A DNA stretch of 35,090 nucleotides from an uncultured Bacteroidales bacterium. Its GTDB lineage: Bacteria; Bacteroidota; Bacteroidia; Bacteroidales; Paludibacteraceae. The notes beneath the pieces are model-generated. The model had not been told where the DNA came from. It saw only the letters and a program-made list of their open reading frames with translations, and ran no database searches. Positions 24,122-30,948 of this stretch are shown one piece after another (position 1 is the stretch's first letter; every line of letters starts with the position of its first letter). The stretch spans positions 1 to 35,090 of the forward strand of contig CACZRD010000147.1 in assembly GCA_902783545.1 (NCBI GenBank), written 5' to 3'. A program made the position numbers and the translations under genes.

Positions 24122-25003
24122 TCAGTGTTTGAGTTCGAAGGGGAAGGAGGCAATGAGCGCACCGTCGATGAAGAAGTCGGCGTTGTACAGACCTTTGTAG
24201 AGAATCTCGCCCACGTTCCAATAGAGTGTTTCATTAACAGCCTCGCCGCCATACTCGAACTCTTTGACCAGGGAGTACTCGATCTCGCTGTTCTCGAATG
24301 CAAACATCCGTTGGGCGGGATTAGGCAGTGTGATGAGCTCGCCGTCCGGACGAACGATACGCATGTACACTTTCTTCAGGCCGCGCTCGCATGTGACGTT
24401 CTTGCCGATGGTAAAGTCGAACTGAATCTTTTGCATGTTGTTCAGGTTCGATGTCTTCCTATCACGTTTGTTGAGCGGTGTGACTTCGAAGGCTGTGATC
24501 TCGAGCATCGATGCACGTGTGACTTTCTCCGTGAGGTGCGTGTTTACCTGCTGCAGCTCTTCGGCTTGCTGCTGCACGACGGCGTATTGCTCGCGCACTT
24601 GTTTGTTCTCAGCCGTGAGCCGCTGGTTGGTCTGGTTGAGCGAGTCGATCTGGTGAACGTATGACACCATCACCGAGCGGACGGTAGCCAGCTCCTTCTT
24701 GAGTTCGGCTATACGGCGCGCGTTGGTAGCCTTGGTGATACGAAGTTCCTCCAACAGGTCGCGCACGCGCTGCTGCTCCTGATTGAGCAGTTGGGCGAGG
24801 GAGTCGTTGTGGATGTCCGGTGTGCGGTAGCCGTCGAACTGCATAGCGAGATCCTCGTACTCGTCTTCCAGTTCGGATTTCTCAAACTCCATCTGCTCGA
24901 CCATCTCGACCATCTCCTGTTTCTGGTTCAAGTACAGGTAAGTCAGCGCACCGACAGCGGCGAGCAGGATAATTAAAACGGGTATAATTATTTTCTTTTT
25001 CAT
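24122..25003 (-). CDS. Membrane-anchored coiled-coil protein, conserved-looking, function unknown
   Basis: 293 residues. ATG 25003 is chosen because MKKKIIIPVLIILLAAVGALTYLYLN is an N-terminal anchor helix; longer starts lie inside murF. Residues about 30-170 form a long coiled coil (EMVEMVEQMEFEKSELEDEYEDLAMQ, LLNQEQQRVRDLLEELRITK, AVVQQQAEELQQVNTHLTEKV). Residues about 175-293 are a beta-rich globular domain (IQFDFTIGKNVTCERGLKKVYMRIVRPDGE ... NADFFIDGALIASFPFELK). The start overlaps the murF stop (ATGA). Its probable place is the periplasm, anchored in the inner membrane, perhaps contacting wall or the flippase-like neighbour; no function is established. Confidence 0.82.
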   Translation of the reverse strand: MKKKIIIPVLIILLAAVGALTYLYLNQKQEMVEMVEQMEFEKSELEDEYEDLAMQFDGYRTPDIHNDSLAQLLNQEQQRVRDLLEELRITKATNARRIAELKKELATVRSVMVSYVHQIDSLNQTNQRLTAENKQVREQYAVVQQQAEELQQVNTHLTEKVTRASMLEITAFEVTPLNKRDRKTSNLNNMQKIQFDFTIGKNVTCERGLKKVYMRIVRPDGELITLPNPAQRMFAFENSEIEYSLVKEFEYGGEAVNETLYWNVGEILYKGLYNADFFIDGALIASFPFELKH

Positions 25004-26238
25004 AACAAGGGAATTACTTTTTCGAGTTTGTTGCTGCGTGAACCTTTGATGAGTATTGTGAGCCCGCTTAGCGGTTGCTTTTTCAGTTGTTCGCACAACT
25101 CATCCACGGTCGAGTAGATCGGGTAGGGGGCTGTCGTCTCGCGGTACTCGTCGCCTACCAGGAATACGGTATCCGCCTTCCTCTCAAGCAGCATGTTCAC
25201 TATGTTCTGATGCTCGGTGTGGCTGTACTCGCCCAACTCACGCATCGCCCCTAAGATATAGCACTCTGACCGCTTACCGCTGACTGCTGACTGCTGACGG
25301 TCAAAAGCCTCAATTGCCGCTTGCATCGATGTCGGGTTGGCGTTGTATGCATCCACGATCAGGGTGTTCCTATCTGTCACCGTCTTCTGCGAACGGTTGT
25401 TCGACGGTACATACGCGCGAATAGCCTTCAGACCGTCCTCTCGGCTGACACCGAAGTACTCACCCACGCACAGCGCGGCTTGTATGTTCTCGCTGTTGTA
25501 CGCACCTACGAGTTGCGTGCCCTCGGGCATCGTGCCGGTGGTGTAGGCTATGGTTTTCAGCCCGCCTGCCATCTGCGTGAGATAAGGATTGTCCGTATTG
25601 CGGAAGCAGAATCCTCCATGCGCACGCAGGTAGTCGTACAATTCGGCTTTGGTGCGCATCACGCCTTCGAACGAACCGAAGCCCTGCAGGTGAGCCTTGC
25701 CGACGTTGGTGATCAGTCCGCAGTCCGGCTCAGCGATATCCACCAGTTCCTTGATATCTCCCGGGTGACTGGCTCCCATCTCAACGATAGCCAGCTCATG
25801 CTCTGCCGTGAGTTGCAGCAGGGTCAGCGGCACGCCGATGGAGTTGTTGAGGTTGCCCTGGGTGTAGTGAGTCTTGTAGCGCGTGTTGAGCACGGCAGCC
25901 ATGAGTTCCTTGGTCGTCGTCTTGCCGTTCGTGCCGGTGATACCGATGATCTTCTTCCCCCAATGACGACGCCATGCTCGGGCGAGGTCTTGCAGTGCCA
26001 ACAGACTGTTCTCTACCAGCAGAGCGGAGTACTCGCCGGAGGCTTGGATCGTGTTATACACCTGCTCGTCGTCCACGATGGCGAGTGAGGCGCCTTGCTG
26101 CAGTGCTTGCAGGGCGAACGTGTTGCCGTCGAATGACTCGCCTTTGAGTGCCACGAAGATACATCCGTCGGGCAGGTTACGCGTATCGGTTGAGACGCAT
26201 AGCGCGTCTTTACCTTCTATCAGAAATGACCAATCCAT
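25000..26238 (-). CDS. murF: UDP-MurNAc-tripeptide--D-Ala-D-Ala ligase
   Basis: 412 residues, a little shorter than many MurF. Adds D-Ala-D-Ala (from Ddl) to UDP-MurNAc-tripeptide, the last cytoplasmic ligase step. P-loop ITGTNGKTTTKELMAAVL (about 98-116), N-terminal DTRNLPDGCIFVALKGESFDGN, EMGASHPGDIKELVDIAEP, TNVGKAHLQGFGSFEGV and VDAYNANPTSMQAAI identify MurF. Residues about 314-325 (RQQSAVSGKRSE) come from a heptamer array. Promoter at 26262-26293 gives a leader of about 20 nt. Two downstream membrane genes overlap or closely follow it. Confidence 0.93.
   Translation of the reverse strand: MDWSFLIEGKDALCVSTDTRNLPDGCIFVALKGESFDGNTFALQALQQGASLAIVDDEQVYNTIQASGEYSALLVENSLLALQDLARAWRRHWGKKIIGITGTNGKTTTKELMAAVLNTRYKTHYTQGNLNNSIGVPLTLLQLTAEHELAIVEMGASHPGDIKELVDIAEPDCGLITNVGKAHLQGFGSFEGVMRTKAELYDYLRAHGGFCFRNTDNPYLTQMAGGLKTIAYTTGTMPEGTQLVGAYNSENIQAALCVGEYFGVSREDGLKAIRAYVPSNNRSQKTVTDRNTLIVDAYNANPTSMQAAIEAFDRQQSAVSGKRSECYILGAMRELGEYSHTEHQNIVNMLLERKADTVFLVGDEYRETTAPYPIYSTVDELCEQLKKQPLSGLTILIKGSRSNKLEKVIPLL
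25264..25298 (-). repeat. In-frame tandem heptamer array in murF (TGCTGAC type)
   Basis: Plus-strand units: CTCTGAC, CGCTTAC, CGCTGAC, TGCTGAC, TGCTGAC (five units, 35 nt). It encodes about RQQSAVSGKRSE, between DAYNANPTSMQAAIEAF and CYILGAMREL. Confidence 0.85.
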
Positions 26239-26261
26239 AATTGCAATAATGATTCAGCCTG

Positions 26262-26293
26262 CAAAGATACAAAAAAAATCCCACATTTGCAAA
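26262..26293 (-). promoter_or_regulatory. Bacteroidota promoter for murF
   Basis: Minus strand: TTTG (26293-26290), 20 nt, TATCTTTG (26269-26262). The spacer starts CAAATGTGGGAT followed by a T run, as at typA. It overlaps the dnaJ terminator hairpin. Confidence 0.87.
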
Positions 26294-26304
26294 TTTTGCG
26301 GGAC
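26271..26304 (-). terminator. Hairpin terminator of the HAD-grpE-dnaJ unit, overlapping the murF promoter
   Basis: Minus-strand arms GTCCCGCA (26304-26297) and TGTGGGAT (26285-26278) pair over 8 bp with two G-T pairs and an 11-nt loop, followed by a run of T. The 3' arm is the conserved spacer word of the murF promoter. Starts 13 nt after the dnaJ stop. Confidence 0.8.
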
Positions 26305-26317
26305 TTTTTTTGTTGTT

Positions 26318-27481
26318 TTATCCGAATAGCGTGCGGAAGAAACTCTTCTTGTCCGTGTGGCTGTCCGGTGCGACGTTGTTGTTCTTGCGGAGTTTCTCGA
26401 CCAGTTCCTTGTCTTCCTTACTCAGGTGTTCGGGGATATACACGCCTACGTTTATCAGCAGGTCGCCTACGCCGTACTGCCTTCCGTACTGGTCGATCAT
26501 CGGCAGACCTTTGCCGCGCATGCGGAGTACCTTGCCGGGTTGCGTACCCGGGGTGATGGTGATCTTCGCGTCGCCGGTCAGGGTAGGTATCTGAACCTGC
26601 CCGCCGAGGATAGCCGTCGGCACATCGAGCAGCAGGTTGTATATCAGATCGCCGCCGTCACGGGCAAAGTCCTTGTGCTCCTCCTCTTCGATGATCACCA
26701 GCAGGTCACCGGCTACGCCTCCGTGCGGAGCAGCGTTGCCCTTGCCTTGCATCGGCAGAATCATGCTGTCGGCTACGCCGGCGGGTATATGTACCTCCAC
26801 GATCTGTTCGTCGCGAACCACACCCTCGCCTTGGCAGTGCGAGCACTTGTTCTTGATCACCTTACCCTCGCCATGGCAGGTCGGGCACTCCTGTTGTACC
26901 TGCATCATACCGAAGATCCCGCGCTGCGTGCGTACCACGCGTCCGCTGCCCTTACATGTCGGACAGGTCTCGCCGCCCTTGCCGTCCGCCGAACCTGTGC
27001 CGTCGCAGTGCGTACACGGTACGAGCTTGCGGATCTTGAGTTTCTTGTCCACGCCGGTGGCTATCTCTTCTAAGGTAAGGCGTACGCGTACGCGCATGTC
27101 TGTACCGCGACGCACACGCTGACCGCCACGACGACCACCGCCGCCACCGCCGAAGAAGTCACTCATGTCGAATCCTGCACCCTCAAACAGGTCGCCGAAC
27201 CGCATGAAGATATCTTCCATACTCATGCCACCGCCGCTGTAGCCGCCTGCACCGCCCATGCCGGCAAAGCCGAACTGGTCATAACGCTGACGTTTCTGTG
27301 GATCGCTCAGCACCTCGTACGCCTCAGCCGCCTCCTTGAACTTCTCCTCGGCTTGCTTGTCACCGGGGTTCTTGTCAGGGTGGTACTTGATGGCACACTT
27401 GCGGTACGCCTTCTTTATGTCTTCGGCACTGGCGTTCTTCTCCACGCCCAGCACCTCATAGTAATCTCTCTTCTCTGCCAT
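26318..27481 (-). CDS. dnaJ: Chaperone protein DnaJ
   Basis: 387 residues. Hsp40 co-chaperone that stimulates DnaK. J domain 1-70 with HPD at 34-36, a Gly/Phe-rich linker ([17 protein letters not shown]), four CXXCXGXG zinc motifs ([32 protein letters not shown], about 150-215), and a C-terminal substrate-binding domain. The C-terminal tail ends [21 protein letters not shown]. DnaK is not in the window. It follows grpE across a 9-nt-unit array; hairpin at 26271 ends the unit. Confidence 0.96.
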   Translation of the reverse strand: MAEKRDYYEVLGVEKNASAEDIKKAYRKCAIKYHPDKNPGDKQAEEKFKEAAEAYEVLSDPQKRQRYDQFGFAGMGGAGGYSGGGMSMEDIFMRFGDLFEGAGFDMSDFFGGGGGGRRGGQRVRRGTDMRVRVRLTLEEIATGVDKKLKIRKLVPCTHCDGTGSADGKGGETCPTCKGSGRVVRTQRGIFGMMQVQQECPTCHGEGKVIKNKCSHCQGEGVVRDEQIVEVHIPAGVADSMILPMQGKGNAAPHGGVAGDLLVIIEEEEHKDFARDGGDLIYNLLLDVPTAILGGQVQIPTLTGDAKITITPGTQPGKVLRMRGKGLPMIDQYGRQYGVGDLLINVGVYIPEHLSKEDKELVEKLRKNNNVAPDSHTDKKSFFRTLFG

Positions 27482-27483
27482 AG

Positions 27484-27528
27484 TTCTGGATTTTCTAGAT
27501 ATTCTAGATATTCTGGATTTTCTGGATT
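27484..27528. repeat. Tandem nonamer array between grpE and dnaJ (TTCTGGATT type)
   Basis: Units TTCTGGATT, TTCTAGATA, TTCTAGATA, TTCTGGATT, TTCTGGATT fill the gap and include two bases of the grpE stop (27527-27529). The same unit recurs inside grpE at 28022. Confidence 0.9.
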
Positions 27529-28111
27529 ATTCGCCTACGACAACTTTGGCGAAGCGAATCACGCGTTCGCCATGTTTGTAACCTTTCTGCGTGCAGTCGA
27601 TGATCTTGCCTTTCTTGTCCTCGCCGGCGGCAAAGGTTGTAATAGCCTCATGCTCATCGGTGTTGAAGTCGGCATCCGTAGTGTCTATCGCATGTACGTC
27701 CTGCTTGTCAAGCCAGGCGATGAACTTGTTATAGATCAGATCAATGCCTTCACGCAACGAGGCTATATCCTCGGTCTTCGCCATCGCGTCACGTGCACGC
27801 TCAAAGTCATCCACCAGTGGCAATATATCTACCAGCAACTTCTCGCCGGCAGACTCCATCAGTTCCAGCTTCTCCTTGTTCGTGCGGCGACGGTAGTTGT
27901 CGAACTCCGCCATCTGACGCAGACGGATATCCTCCAGCTCCGCTACACGTTTCTCGAGGGCTTCGATCTTCTGCTCCGGGGTCTCCTCCGGGGTTTCCTC
28001 GGTTTCCTCAACTGCCTCAGCTTCTGGAATTTCTGGTTTTTCTAGATTTTCTGGATTTTCCAGATTATCCAGGTTCTCATTCTCCATATTTTGTTCTTCC
28101 TTTTTCATCAT
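27527..28111 (-). CDS. grpE: Nucleotide exchange factor GrpE
   Basis: 194 residues. Releases ADP from DnaK. The N-terminus is unusual: residues about 13-30 (NLDNLENPENLEKPEIPE) are a translated tandem 9-nt array with a three-residue pattern, followed by a long acidic stretch, then the coiled coil (EQKIEALEKRVAELEDIRLRQMAEFDNYRRRTNKEKLELMESAGEKLLVDILPLVDDFERA) and the C-terminal beta wing (EHEAITTFAAGEDKKGKIIDCTQKGYKHGERVIRFAKVVVGE). Start: ATG 28111 or 28108 (two adjacent Met). It follows the HAD gene across a heptamer array. No CIRCE-type heat-shock operator was seen. Confidence 0.94.
   Translation of the reverse strand: MMKKEEQNMENENLDNLENPENLEKPEIPEAEAVEETEETPEETPEQKIEALEKRVAELEDIRLRQMAEFDNYRRRTNKEKLELMESAGEKLLVDILPLVDDFERARDAMAKTEDIASLREGIDLIYNKFIAWLDKQDVHAIDTTDADFNTDEHEAITTFAAGEDKKGKIIDCTQKGYKHGERVIRFAKVVVGE
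28022..28075 (-). repeat. In-frame tandem nonamer array in grpE
   Basis: Plus-strand units: TTCTGGAAT, TTCTGGTTT, TTCTAGATT, TTCTGGATT, TTCCAGATT, ATCCAGGTT; a weaker seventh reaches 28084. Encodes repeated Asn-x-Glu (NLE, NPE, NLD). The same unit forms the grpE/dnaJ junction array 500 nt away. Confidence 0.88.
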
Positions 28112-28123
28112 GTATTAAAATAT

Positions 28124-28158
28124 AAAATCTCAAATCTCAAATATCAAATCTCAAATAT
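28124..28158. repeat. Tandem heptamer array between the HAD gene and grpE (CAAATCT type)
   Basis: Units AAAATCT, CAAATCT, CAAATAT, CAAATCT, CAAATAT (35 nt). They fill the gap upstream of grpE and end in the first base of the HAD gene's stop codon triplet (28158-28160). Confidence 0.92.
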
Positions 28159-28919
28159 CATGCCACCCACATCCCGTCTGCCAAAATGTCAGTAATCTGT
28201 CTATAGGAGTTTACGATATACGTGGCCGTCTGCCCCTCTGTCAGGGTGACCACCTTGCCGTAGGCAGGATCTTCCTCGCCGTCGGGCACGCGCCTGAACC
28301 ACATCTGGTCTATGCCCGCAGCACGCGCTCCTTCCACATCCGAGGTGTATGAGTCGCCGATCATCAGCGCTTCGTCAGCCGTGATACCGTTGATGCGTAG
28401 CGCCTCCTCGTAGATACGCGGGTTGGGTTTCTGCGCACCTACCTCCTCGCTGAGCACGATGTGCGTGAAGTACGGATCCAGACCGCTCTTGCGGAACTTT
28501 AGGTACTGCGACTCCACAAACCCGTTGCTCACGATCGTCAGCGGATAACGCGAAGCCAGCGTCTTGACCATCTTGTCGGCATCGGGGATGATCGAGAAGA
28601 AGTGGTTCGTCATCCTGAGGAAATCCTCGCACATACGCCGTGCCAGTACACGCGTCTCGGAGTTCTCCTCCAGCCCGCAGGCATGCATCAGCGGATACAG
28701 GAATCGGTCGATCTTCAACTCATCCTTCGTCACCTCATCGCGCCCGTACTGCTCCCACAGCAGGGTGTTGTGCTCGCTGTACTTCTGCACGAACGTGTCG
28801 TAGTCCGTGTATTGATACAACTGATGAATCTCGAACATCGTTGTCAGAGCGCACTTCGCCGAACGCGAGAAGTCGCCGATAGTGTCGTCCCAGTCAAGAA
28901 AGATGGCTTTGTATTTCAT
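28158..28919 (-). CDS. HAD-family 5'-nucleotidase (YjjG-type)
   Basis: 253 residues from ATG 28919; a longer open frame upstream would run through the promoter. HAD motifs: I DWDDT (about 8-12), II SNGF, III KPNPRIYEEA, IV MIGDSYTSDVEGARAAG. The cap is the helical type and the length fits the YjjG group, which dephosphorylates pyrimidine nucleotides and non-canonical analogues. Substrate is inferred from similarity only. Driven by the promoter at 28939-28970 and followed by grpE and dnaJ, so a nucleotidase shares a transcript with a chaperone pair. Confidence 0.85.
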   Translation of the reverse strand: MKYKAIFLDWDDTIGDFSRSAKCALTTMFEIHQLYQYTDYDTFVQKYSEHNTLLWEQYGRDEVTKDELKIDRFLYPLMHACGLEENSETRVLARRMCEDFLRMTNHFFSIIPDADKMVKTLASRYPLTIVSNGFVESQYLKFRKSGLDPYFTHIVLSEEVGAQKPNPRIYEEALRINGITADEALMIGDSYTSDVEGARAAGIDQMWFRRVPDGEEDPAYGKVVTLTEGQTATYIVNSYRQITDILADGMWVA

Positions 28920-28938
28920 TGTTATGCAATTTTGGGCG

Positions 28939-28970
28939 CAAAGATACGAAAAAAATCCCACATTTGCAAA
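28939..28970 (-). promoter_or_regulatory. Bacteroidota promoter for the HAD-grpE-dnaJ unit
   Basis: Minus strand: TTTG (28970-28967), 20 nt starting CAAATGTGGGAT and a T run, TATCTTTG (28946-28939). About 20 nt before the ATG. Confidence 0.87.
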
Positions 28971-28995
28971 AAATATTCATTTTTATGGACAAAAT

Positions 28996-29027
28996 ATTGC
29001 AAATGTGTATTATTTTTTGTACCTTTG
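28996..29027 (+). promoter_or_regulatory. Bacteroidota promoter for the FecCD-type permease gene
   Basis: ATTG (28996-28999, one mismatch), 20 nt, TACCTTTG (29020-29027). Reads TTGCAAATGTG at the -33 side, the mirror image of the divergent HAD promoter, so the two promoters form an inverted pair about 25 nt apart. Confidence 0.78.
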
Positions 29028-29037
29028 TGCGCTAATT

Positions 29038-30051
29038 ATGGCATCTCGGATGAATAGAAGTCGAAACATACTACTTTTTGCCTTGCTCACCGTGGCGCTG
29101 GTCGTACTGTTCGTTGCCGACCTGTGTCTGGGTAGCACGCTTTTTCCGCTGCGCACGCTCTGGGAGTCGGGCGAGGGCAATGATCTCTATCACCATATTC
29201 TCGTCAACCTGCGTCTGCCCAAGGCCTTGACGGCTATCCTTGCCGGCAGCGCGCTGAGTATGAGCGGCATCCTGATGCAGACGCTCTTCCGCAATCCGCT
29301 GGCAGGTCCGTATATCTTAGGCGTGAGCTCCGGCGCCAGTCTCGGTGTGGCGTTCGTGGTGATGTGTACGTCGCTGTTCGGTATGGTCAGCGCCGGTGCA
29401 GGAACGATAGCTATGTCCGCTATCATCGGCTCGACGCTCGTGCTGTTGCTCGTGATGAGCGTGGCAGGTAAGGTCAAGGATAATGTCAGCCTGCTTATCG
29501 TCGGCATGATGGTCGGTGCGATAGCCGGTGCGCTGGTTAATATCATGCAGAACATCGCCAACCCCGATGCGCTTAAGCTGTTCATCGTCTGGACGCTCGG
29601 CTCGCTGTCGGCTGTCGGCTGGCAGGAGTTGCAGGTCATGACGCCCGTGCTGCTCGTTGGCGCACTGATGGTCGTACTGCTGCTTAAACCCCTCAACGGA
29701 CTGCTGCTCGGCGAGAACTATGCGCGCGCCTTAGGCATCCATATCTCCCGCACACGCTTGGGCATCGTGCTGGCGACATCGCTGCTTGCCGGTGGTGTGA
29801 CGGCCTGGTGCGGACCGATAGCGTTCATCGGCGTGGCTGTGCCGCATCTCGCACGCGGGATCATGCACACCTCCAACCACCGCCTCACGGTCCCTGCCTG
29901 CGCACTGCTCGGGGCGAACCTGCTGTTGCTCTGCGACTGTATGGTCTCTCTTGCCTCCTACAGCCTCAGTCTCTCGCTGCCTATCTCCACGCTGTCCTCC
30001 CTCGTCGCAGCGCCGATCATCATCTATGTGATCCTCAAACTAAAAAACTAA
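29038..30051 (+). CDS. FecCD-family ABC transporter permease (iron-siderophore/cobalamin type)
   Basis: 337 residues, about ten membrane helices. Family signatures: NLRLPKALTAILAGSALSMSGILMQTLFRNPLAGPYILGVSSGASLG (about 61-108), a central KLFIVWTLGSLS, GENYARALGI, and the ATPase-contact region with GPIAFIGVAVPHLAR near residue 262. Transports a metal chelate or B12 together with an ATPase and a binding protein, none of which are here. Promoter boxes end 11 nt before ATG 29038, giving a very short leader, so ATG 29050 (MNRSRN) is a real alternative. The stop lies 4 nt from the stop of the facing ddh gene. Confidence 0.87.
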   Translation: MASRMNRSRNILLFALLTVALVVLFVADLCLGSTLFPLRTLWESGEGNDLYHHILVNLRLPKALTAILAGSALSMSGILMQTLFRNPLAGPYILGVSSGASLGVAFVVMCTSLFGMVSAGAGTIAMSAIIGSTLVLLLVMSVAGKVKDNVSLLIVGMMVGAIAGALVNIMQNIANPDALKLFIVWTLGSLSAVGWQELQVMTPVLLVGALMVVLLLKPLNGLLLGENYARALGIHISRTRLGIVLATSLLAGGVTAWCGPIAFIGVAVPHLARGIMHTSNHRLTVPACALLGANLLLLCDCMVSLASYSLSLSLPISTLSSLVAAPIIIYVILKLKN

Positions 30052-30055
30052 CTCC

Positions 30056-30910
30056 TTACACCAGTGCCTTCACCAGGCTCCCGGTGTCTCCTGCCAGCAG
30101 GTCTATCGGTGCCAGTTCGATCATCGTCTTTGCACCATACTCCCCGCGCTCTTTCAGCCGCATGGCGGCGCGCGCACAGCTCACCATCACCTGCCCCGTC
30201 AACGCGGGGTTGTTGATCGTCATGTTGAACTCAAACCGCTGGTTGTGCGTCTCGCCGCTCACGCCGTTGCGTACGAGGTTCACGCCGTGCGCTACGTTGT
30301 TCAGCGCATCCACGCTGTCCACGGCTATCACATGCGTCTCGTCGTGCGCGAAGTAATCGTCCGCAAGAATAGCGGCTTCCACGGTCTTGAAGTCCGCACC
30401 CTGCTCCAGCTCGATATACACCATCCGGCGGTGTATCCCCGTGCCTAACGGGATAGTCATGCTCAGCGCGTTCTTTACGCCCGGCTTACTCTTGGCCGCT
30501 ACCGTGTGCCCCATGCTTCGTCCGGGACCGAAGTTCGTGTAGGTCAGTCCCTTCGGCGCAAGCGCAAGCAGGATTGCACGGATCATACTGTCGCTGCCCG
30601 GATCCCAACCGGCGGAGATCACGCTCACGGCTTTACCTGCCTTGCATACGGCATCCATCGCACTGCGCAGGTTCCATATCTGCCCGTGGATGTCGAAGCT
30701 ATCCACCGTGCATATCCCCCGTGCGGCAAGCACGGTGGCGAACTTCTGCACCTCACGCGTCGGCGTGCACACTAACGCCACATCCGCATCCATGCAGTCC
30801 AGACAGTCGTTGTGGTGATATACTCCCGCCAACTCCATGTCCGGCGCAGCCTTCACGGCCTCCTCTGCGGCTTTACCTATGTTTCCATAGCCTAAAATTG
30901 CAACTCTCAT
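30056..30910 (-). CDS. ddh: Meso-diaminopimelate D-dehydrogenase
   Basis: 284 residues, somewhat shorter than the corynebacterial enzyme. It makes meso-DAP from tetrahydrodipicolinate in one NADPH-dependent step (reversible). Seen: Rossmann GYGNIG at 7-12, CTPTREVQKFATVLAARGICTVDSFDIH, SAGWDPGSDSMIRAI, NFGPGRSMGHTVAAK, GIHRRMVYIELE, and the C-terminal NNPALTGQVMVSCARAA. It lies directly after glmS, dapL and dapF, which provide a second route to the same product. The stop is 4 nt from the converging permease gene and no terminator is visible. Confidence 0.91.
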   Translation of the reverse strand: MRVAILGYGNIGKAAEEAVKAAPDMELAGVYHHNDCLDCMDADVALVCTPTREVQKFATVLAARGICTVDSFDIHGQIWNLRSAMDAVCKAGKAVSVISAGWDPGSDSMIRAILLALAPKGLTYTNFGPGRSMGHTVAAKSKPGVKNALSMTIPLGTGIHRRMVYIELEQGADFKTVEAAILADDYFAHDETHVIAVDSVDALNNVAHGVNLVRNGVSGETHNQRFEFNMTINNPALTGQVMVSCARAAMRLKERGEYGAKTMIELAPIDLLAGDTGSLVKALV

Positions 30911-30912
30911 AT

Positions 30913-30947
30913 AATTTTTAATTATTAATTATTAATTTTTAATTCAC
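30913..30947. repeat. Tandem heptamer array between glmS and ddh (AATTATT type)
   Basis: Units AATTTTT, AATTATT, AATTATT, AATTTTT, AATTCAC (35 nt). Fills the gap between the ddh start and glmS stop. Very A/T-rich, so repeat status is less certain than for the GC-richer arrays. Confidence 0.75.
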
Positions 30948-30948
30948 C

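Noticed and set aside
28080..28160. CIRCE/HrcA operator upstream of grpE-dnaJ
   Set aside because: The 9-nt inverted repeats of CIRCE are absent; the gap is a heptamer array.
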